A stretch of 64,000 bases of DNA from Setomelanomma holmii. Its lineage: Eukaryota > Ascomycota > Dothideomycetes > Pleosporales > Phaeosphaeriaceae. A program made the position numbers and the translations under genes. Below the pieces are notes generated by a model. It searched no databases. It was not told the DNA's origin and saw only the letters and a list, made by a program, of their open reading frames with translations. Positions 57,451-64,000 of the stretch are shown piece after piece (the stretch's first letter is position 1; every line of letters begins with the position of its first letter). The DNA is taken from the NCBI GenBank assembly GCA_010015745.1, contig ML978154.1:62001-126000 (forward strand). Reading direction: 5' to 3'.

Positions 57451-60400
57451 ATGATGCGAGTACTCGAGGCCAACGCGCCCCCGAAGCAGACGGCGACCGA
57501 TACAATCAGCACGCTCACTAGCCGGCTAGCCAGTGCAACTCTTCTCGAGGACCGCCGTGCTGCGATACTAGGCCTCCGTAGCTTCGCAAAGGAATATCCT
57601 GCCTCTGTCGCGTCGGGTGCTCTTCGTGGCCTCATCGAAGCCCTGACCAAGGACTCGGAAGATGTGGACACACTCAAGGTGGTGCTGGAGACGCTGTTGA
57701 TGCTGTTCCACCCAGACGAGAACAGCGTATGTATGACAGTGCAACTATAAGGAAGTAGCTGAGTGAATTGTAGCCAGAAGCATCAGAAGAAATAGCATTG
57801 TGGTTAGCAGACCAGTTCTCGCAGGTATATATACCCAGTCTGTCCTACTGCTAGTGCTGAGCTTATGGTAGCGGCAAGATAACATCACCATCCTCCTTGA
57901 TCTCCTCGACACCTCCGACTTCTACTCGCGCCTCTATTCCCTACAGCTGATACGCGCCGTAGCCCTCGCACGTCCCGAGCGAACGCAAGAATGCATTCTC
58001 ACAGCACCACTTGGCACGTCACGCCTGGTTGCAACCCTAGACGATCCTCGAGACGCCATCCGCAACGAAGGATTAGTCCTCCTTACTGATCTCGCAAGAT
58101 CTTCGCCTGAGCTACAGAAACTGTTTGTGTTCGAGGACACCTTCACCAAGGTCTTCAATATGATACACGCCGACGGCGGCCTATTGCAAGGCGGCATAGT
58201 GGTGTCGGACTGCCTTTCGCTTCTTGCGAGTTTGATACGGCACAATGCGTCGAATCAGACTAACATTCGAGAGATGGGTCATGTTGCTCGGTTCGCAGCT
58301 CTGCTTCCAGGAGCAAAGAAGCAGAAGAAACCAAAGGCTCACCCCGAGGAAGAAGACGACTGGACTAGTCCACAAAGCGACAAAAATGTATGGGGTCTAC
58401 TCGCGATAATGCGCATGTTCATTGTCAAAGGAAGTGCCGGCACACCACAGAACCAGACCGCCTTCCAAAAGCATGGTTTACTACGCCAATTATTGAACGT
58501 CGCTTTCGACCCCACAACGGCCATGCCGATCAAAATCGAGGCCCTCAACACTTGTGCCGACATGGTAAGAGGAAACCCTAGGCTACAAGAAGGCTTTGCC
58601 CAAGAACAAGTACGGCCCTTCTTCGAGCCTACAACTAATGGTGTGTCAACGCCCAATGGCGTTCATTCGGTGTATGTCATTGAAGCTCTCCTGAATCTGG
58701 TCCTGACGCCCGCTCCCAATGAGCTATTCGATCTGCGCAATGCGGCCTGCGAATGCGTCAGGTCTTATTTCTACAACCACATGCAGATCCGAGAGCACTT
58801 CCTCAACCGTGCAATAGACGGTCATGTTGGTGGCGATGAGACGGCCAATGCGCTGACCATCCTGATGGGTGGATCACAAGCATCACCAGTCAGTGATCCC
58901 TACAGGATATGGTTTGCGTCTACCTTGATCTACCACCTCATTGTTGGTGACATCCGAGGGAAGACTATGCTGATGCAAGTCAAGGAAGGCGATGCAGAGA
59001 GCGGCGAAGAGGTGGTTACATGTATACAAACGCTGACAGCCAACCTCATCTCCAGCCTTCAACTAGGTGAGGACGAGCGAATATCGATAGCTTACCTTAT
59101 GCTCCTTATTGAATGGCTCTACGAGTATGCTGCAGGCGTGGATGACTTCCTTGGCGAGGCGAGTAGCTTGCAAAGCCTTGTACAGGCCACCTTGACGCCA
59201 GGCGACGACCGAGTCATCGTTCGCGGTCTTTGCGCAGCACTGCTCGGTGTTGTGTACGAGTTCTCTACGAAGGATTCGCCGGTGCCACGGCGTGAGCTCC
59301 AACCAGTTCTTACATCGAAGCTTGGTAGGGAGAAGTACCTCGAAGCTATATCGGAGCTACGGCAGCATCCCATGGTCCGTGACTTTGAGGTGCTGCCCCG
59401 GATTGGTGGTGGTAGTGGCGCCATATCTGACGTTCTCTTTGATGAGATGTTCATCGACTTCCTCAAAGACAACTTCAGCAGACTAACTCGTGCGATCGAC
59501 CGCAACCCAAACATCGAGCAGCACCAGTCACATGACGGAATTGACCGCGATGTTGTCGATGCATTACGAGGAGAGCGAGACGAGAAAGAGCAAACAATAC
59601 AAGAGCTGAAAGCCCAGCTAATGACCATGGAACGAAGATTAGATCAAGAATCAGCGGAACATCGAAAAACTCAACAGTCAGCCGAAGAGCAGCGCAACAC
59701 CCTCAAGCGTATCAATGAGAAGCTGCACAACGATCTGGATAAAGAGATTGCAAGCAAAGATCGTGAGCACAGGCAAAAGATGCTGGAGCTGGAGAACAAG
59801 TACAGTGTTCAAGTGGTCGCGCTCAACAATAAGTTGCAACAGGCTTCTAAGGACTCAACACTCGCGGTCTCTAAGACGAGACAGGAGTATGACGAGCGGC
59901 TAAATGAGGCAAGCAAAGCTCGTGTGGACCTTGAGCGAAGGCTGGAGCTGTCGGACAAGGCACGGCAAGAAGCCTTGGAGACGATCCGGAGCCTCGAGCA
60001 GACGCAACAACGCACACGTACTGAAATCACAACGATCACTGACACATTGCGAAATCTGCAAAAGCATGTACAGGACAGCGAGGCACAAGTCAAAGGTCTC
60101 GAGGAAAATAAGGACGGACTGCAGGCATCGATCGATAAACTCAAGTCAGAGAACCAGGAGCTCAAGACGAAGGTTCAAGACCAGACCTGGAAAGTCAAGG
60201 ATGCCGAGGAAAAATTGCGGAAGGCTGAGGCCTCAAGTAAGGGTGCAAAGGATGGCAAAGAGAAAGAGCTCAAGGACCTGAAGGAGAAGCTGCGCGTTGC
60301 TGAGAAGAGCACGGAGGAGAAACAAACTGAGCTGGATGACCTATTCGTGCTACTTGGTGACTTGGAAGAGAAGAGAAGCAAAGACAAGGTAAGTGCATGC

Positions 60401-60544
60401 CGCTGTACACTCTTGGTAGGTTCTTACTAACTCGCGTAGAAACGTCTCAAAGAGCTTGGCGAAGAGGTCTCGGACGGTGAAGATGACGAGGACGAGGACG
60501 AGGACGCAGAGGACGATGATGACGAAGACGAAGACGATGAGTAG
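57451..60544 (+). CDS. USO1: Uso1/p115 vesicle-tethering golgin
   Basis: Four exons (57451-57726, 57774-57824, 57872-60388, 60440-60544) with 47-51 bp introns, all phase 0, encode 982 residues. Exon 2 is only 51 nt. Residues 1-640 form the armadillo-type globular head (KQTATDTISTLTSRLASATL, LLEDRRAAILGLRSFAKE, NEGLVLLTDLARSSPELQK) with the fungal Uso1/p115 signature. Residues about 690-940 are a long heptad-rich coiled coil. The tail is almost pure Asp/Glu, as in p115. Uso1 tethers COPII vesicles to the cis-Golgi through Ypt1 and SNAREs. It is shorter than yeast Uso1 but typical of filamentous fungi. Divergent from RAT1. Confidence 0.92.
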
Positions 60545-61085
60545 GACTTATCCATGGTTTGCTGAGTCTATATTGTGTCCTTCAGAAGATATCAATATCC
60601 CTACACATCGGTATGAATGGTTCTAAGCATCAACAACGAGCAGCGTCAGACATGAAGATCATACCCTGCGATTAATGCTTCCCTGCTTGCCACGTTGTCT
60701 CACATGCGCTTACCCAAGATTTTCCAAATGGGCAGCAGCTACCCAGAGCTACCCAGTGCTGCCCCACCTGAGCTGCATCGATCCTCGTAACTGCATGCAA
60801 CGCACGTCAGTCATGCGTCTGATTGATTCACTTCGGATTCTTCTAGTGACATGTCACAGCTGTCTGTGTGTCGCCGCGGAGCTGCTTGCAACTGGTATCA
60901 CCAGCGTGCTACCCCACTTAACACCCCATTAGTTGACTGCTTCACGCTTGTCACCTCGCAAGATACGCCGCGACCACTTTCTCATGACATGCTACAAACG
61001 ACAACTCGCAGCTAAATTTTAGGGAATACCTTATTCTGGACGGCTTCGAATCATCTTGCCCGTATATGCATATTCATATCCAATC
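60545..61085. other. Intergenic: USO1 3' side to alpha/beta hydrolase promoter side
   Basis: No gene supported. Confidence 0.55.
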
Positions 61086-61988
61086 ATGTCAAGCTTCACC
61101 CTCGAGACGGACCAAGGTTTGATCAGCATAACCGACACGGCGCTCAGAAACGACTCCTCAACACTTTTCCTCATCCATGGCAACTCCTCCTCCTCCCGCA
61201 TCTTCCACCACATCTTCTGCTCCCCCACCATCACACAGCGATGGCGCATCGTCACCTTCGACCTCCCTGGTCACGGCTCAAGCAGCAAAGCCCCAGACCC
61301 AGGCAAAAGCTACCATATGCGCGGATACGCGGACCTCGCTGTGCACATCTTGGAGCACTTGAACATCGAATCCGTCATCGTGCTGGGCTGGAGTTTAGGC
61401 GGACATATCGGGATTGAAATGGTCTCACTCATCAAATCTCCAAGCACATATGTTAATTCCAAGAAAATCAAACTCCGCGGTATCATGATCACCGGCACAC
61501 CACCCGCACTCGGGCGCGATCAAGTCAGACAAGGCTTCACGATGGCGAACGAGCATGGCGATTTAGGTCTCGCCGGGCAGCAGTATTGGAGCGAGGAGGA
61601 GACGCGGGCATTTTCGACGAATAGTGCTGCAGCGGGGATTGTGAAGTTTTGGGAACCGTGGATGCATGAGGATGCAAAGAACACAGATGGGCGGGCGCGG
61701 ATGATCATGGCGCGGAATTTCGTTGGGAGTGGGGACGAGGGCGCTGTGGGCGTGGATCAGAGGAGTGTAGTAGAGAGTGAGGACGTGCTGATTGCGGTGG
61801 TGAATGGGGCGGAAGAACAGTTTGTGAATCTGGAGTATTTGGAGGGGATTAGGTGGAAGAGACTTTGGAAGGGGGAGTGTGTGAGGCTAGAGGGTTTACA
61901 TCATGCACCGTTTTGGGAGGATCCGGTGGGGTTTGAGAAAGTGCTTGTGGAGTTCTGTGAGGAGTGTGAGAAGGAGGGAGAGGCTTGA
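61086..61988 (+). CDS. Alpha/beta hydrolase (300 aa)
   Basis: A single exon; the first true ATG is at 61086 (MSSFTLETDQG), since the frame opens 10 codons earlier at a TTG. The fold signature is intact: FLIHGNSSSSRIF with the HG oxyanion loop, VTFDLPGHGSSSKAP, and the nucleophile elbow GWSLGGH. The likely catalytic His is in LEGLHHAPFWEDP near the C-terminus, and an acidic residue before it is not certain. No signal peptide is present, so it is probably cytosolic. Related proteins include esterases, epoxide hydrolases and haloperoxidase-like enzymes. The substrate cannot be predicted. Confidence 0.85.
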   Translation: MSSFTLETDQGLISITDTALRNDSSTLFLIHGNSSSSRIFHHIFCSPTITQRWRIVTFDLPGHGSSSKAPDPGKSYHMRGYADLAVHILEHLNIESVIVLGWSLGGHIGIEMVSLIKSPSTYVNSKKIKLRGIMITGTPPALGRDQVRQGFTMANEHGDLGLAGQQYWSEEETRAFSTNSAAAGIVKFWEPWMHEDAKNTDGRARMIMARNFVGSGDEGAVGVDQRSVVESEDVLIAVVNGAEEQFVNLEYLEGIRWKRLWKGECVRLEGLHHAPFWEDPVGFEKVLVEFCEECEKEGEA

Positions 61989-62178
61989 GTAAGGATTGAT
62001 TATCATTACGGTATTAGACTAAGTTGTTGTAGTGCTGTACAGTGGATATGGATTATTACTTTACCCCATCCACTTCCTGTACCTGATATCACCACATATA
62101 TGTATATAGGCATGCCCGGCCGGATAATTGACTTGCACGGCCGAATAACATTTGCCTATTCCATCGTCGGGGCAGGAC

Positions 62179-63677
62179 TCAAACATACTCCGGAGCAACA
62201 TCCGAGTCAACGGCACCAACGTAATCCGGATTCTTCCCCGCAATCATACTGTTCCAATCACTTCCTCCGCTAGAGTTGTCATCTCCACCACTTCCATACG
62301 AATCGTCTTGGGCAGGATACACATTTCCCTCGCCTTTGTAGTCCTCACCATCGCCGGAATCAGGAGCATTACTACTGTAGTCAGATCCATCTTCGGGGTA
62401 CAATGTACTGTCCTCGTAGCCCGAGGGTTCATGGACCAACGTGGGAGCAGTGTCGTCGTATGCAGGTGCGAGAGGAGTGTGATCGTAGGGTTGGTTGTAG
62501 TCATATGGAGGAGCTGGAGCTGGCGTTTCATAGGCCGGCTCCGGTGAGTAGGCTGGTGTGGGAGTGTCGTCATAAGGTTGATTATAGTCATAGGGTGGCG
62601 CAGGGGTTGGAGTCTCGTACGGTGGCTCGCTGTATGCGGGCTCGGGAGTCGTGTATGGCGGCTCACCATAGACAGAAGGCGTCTCATAAACCGGCTCTGG
62701 CTCTCCATAAACCGGCGTCGGGGTGCTATAAAGCGGCTCTTCACCATAAACTGGCGTCGGAGTTCCGTAAGACGGTGGCTCATACACTGGCGTCTCATAC
62801 GCTGACGCAGCATACCAGCTCTCCGTTGGCACCGCATACCCAGCATCGTACTCACTAGTACAGCTTGGGGTCGCTGTCTCAGTCACACATGGCGTTACCG
62901 TGATCGTAGCTGTGACTACATAGCCTCCGCTGCCATAGCTTCCAGAGCTGAGATACTTTGCATAGGCGTCGGCAATGACGGGTTGCGAGTATTGGACCAG
63001 GCGGCAAGGGAGGTTCTCATTTGAGCACCATGTTGCGCGGTCGAATGCTCCGTCGGCGTTGCGACGCGCTTTGTAGCCATAGGAAGTAGCTTCAGTAGCT
63101 GGGACATAGATGGTAGACGTGCTGGTGTTGGTCAGATTGTGAGGAACACAAATGGGATTTTTGAAAAAGATACTTACGTGTAGTAGGTCAATGTAGTCGT
63201 GCTAGACACCGTTCTGATCCAAAGAGGTTCAGTCGGTGAATAGATCGGCTCCGTTGGTGAGTAGGGAGGTTCAGTGGGACATGGTGGCGGAGTCCAACTG
63301 TCGGTTGTTGATGGTTCAGTTGGCGAGTAAGGAGGTGGAGTGGGATAGCTGTCAGTCGTTGATGGCTCAGTTGGTGAGTATGGAGGCGGGGTGGGATAGC
63401 CGTCAGTTGTTGATGGTTCGACTGGTGTGTATGGAATCGTACTATCGCTACAAACGGTAGGCGGGAGGGTGGTAGTGATTGTAGTCGGATAGCCGGTTAC
63501 AGTGCACGTGGTGGTCGTATCGTTGGGCTTAGCATAGTCTTGACAGAATGGAATAGCAAGATCCGTGGGGAGATCTTGCAAAATGGTAAGGGCGTATCCG
63601 ACTTGTTCTTCGTCCCAATCGGCTTGTGCAACACTGCCCAGCGCAATCAGAATGGGAACAACTTTTGAGAAAAACAT
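62179..63677 (-). CDS. Secreted Tyr/Pro-rich repeat protein (480 aa)
   Basis: Two exons (63178-63677 and 62179-63121) around a 56-bp GTAAGT...CAG intron. A signal peptide (MFFSKVVPILIALGSVAQA) and a short cysteine-containing head precede a Ser/Thr-rich stretch. Exon 1 then has about four copies of a PPPYSPTEPSTTD-like unit. The centre is a globular-looking segment (about residues 168-245) with three cysteines. Exon 2 has many YETP, PVYGEP and PAPPYDYNQPYD units with tyrosine every 5-10 residues, then a Gly/Ser/Asp tail. The layout resembles extensin-like or mucin-like cell-wall or secreted proteins. No GPI signal is obvious at the C-terminus, which ends VAPEYV. The Pro/Tyr content suggests cross-linking, but this is inference. 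Confidence 0.78.
62430..62800 (-). repeat. Tandem Tyr/Pro codon repeats in the secreted protein gene
   Basis: Repeated units encode PxYGEP, PxYETP and PAPPYDYNQPYD. The 12-residue PAPPYDYNQPYD unit occurs twice about 30 residues apart. This is minisatellite-like coding DNA that could vary in copy number. Confidence 0.7.
63240..63420 (-). repeat. Tandem YSPTEPSTTD-type repeats in exon 1 of the secreted protein gene
   Basis: Units of about 16 codons (YPTPPPYSPTEPSTTD) appear about three times in series, followed by shorter YSPTEP copies. DNA similarity is high between adjacent units. Confidence 0.7.
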
Positions 63678-64000
63678 GATGCAAGCTGCGATGAAAACCT
63701 GAGTCAGGTTTCAAGCTGGCAAAATATTTGAGGTATATCTCCATCTTTTTCGGGCCGTTTTCGTCTTTGATACTGAGCGTGCGATAGTTCGTGGACTATC
63801 GCTTTCGGCGATCTCAAAGCGATATTCCGGATTCGAGACGAATGTTACACAAATGAGCTCACCATGTGCCGGATACAACCGAGCCAGGTACTTGGGTACT
63901 TTGTATACAGATGCATTCCTGAGTACTTAGTGCAGCGCACAGATGGATGATCGTCTCGTTCCGGCCGGAGTAGCGCACCAGCTGCACCAGGCATGGCAAA
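63678..64000. promoter_or_regulatory. Upstream region of the secreted repeat protein gene
   Basis: This is 5' of the minus-strand gene and should hold its promoter. An AT-rich stretch with TATAT lies about 55-60 bp before its start codon. No other feature is seen up to the right edge. Confidence 0.4.

Noticed and set aside
1..64000. tRNA, rRNA, CRISPR array, transposase, telomere repeat
   Set aside because: Scanned by eye for B-box-like GGTTCGA motifs with partners, direct-repeat arrays and transposase motifs; none found. A tRNAscan or RepeatMasker run would be decisive.

Overview
The window is nuclear DNA of a filamentous ascomycete (Pezizomycotina), probably a dothideomycete. Genes are interrupted by short introns, mostly 40-80 bp, with GTAAGT-like donors, CTRAY-like branch sites and YAG acceptors. 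Conserved eukaryotic housekeeping genes are mixed with fungus-specific families: CorA-like proteins with a GMN motif, a GRGGAGN small protein and an F-box-like repeat family. The narrow class assignment is inference only. Several gene starts were moved to the first true ATG inside longer open frames that begin with GTG or TTG.

Layout. 1-0.7 kb: 5' end of an ISWI chromatin-remodelling ATPase gene (minus), running off the left edge. 1.5-7 kb: a secreted amidase and a DUF2231-like membrane protein (both minus), then a CorA-like transporter (plus). 8.7-15.6 kb: a REI1-type 60S-biogenesis zinc-finger protein (minus) divergent from a HUL4-type HECT ubiquitin ligase (plus), then a DUF3602-like small protein (minus). 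16-18.4 kb: a poorly resolved, possibly decayed gene (minus). 19-26.3 kb: a glyoxalase-like gene (minus) divergent from an eight-exon giant CorA-like gene (plus). 27.1-28.1 kb: a broken F-box-like gene.

28.7-42.0 kb: six plus-strand genes without a recognised enzymatic domain. All are charged or low-complexity and look nuclear. Three share an NKW...WT..E motif block, one of these has an AT-hook, and a separate gene is made of four tandem repeats of about 48 residues. This is the most novel part of the window.

42.4-56.8 kb: conserved minus-strand genes RAV1, PRMT3 and RAT1/XRN2. Between PRMT3 and RAT1 lie a secreted beta-helix gene with an in-frame stop (minus), a tiny two-exon gene (plus) and a multiply frameshifted pseudogene (plus). 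57.4-62 kb: the USO1 golgin gene (divergent from RAT1) and an alpha/beta hydrolase. 62.2-63.7 kb: a secreted Tyr/Pro-rich repeat protein (minus).

Functional picture. Housekeeping functions cover chromatin remodelling, ribosome maturation, ubiquitination, V-ATPase assembly, arginine methylation, nuclear 5'-3' RNA decay and ER-Golgi tethering. There is no sign of a biosynthetic cluster. Broken reading frames occur only in accessory genes, while every conserved gene is intact. This argues for real gene decay rather than general sequence error. I found no tRNA, rRNA, CRISPR array or intact transposon.
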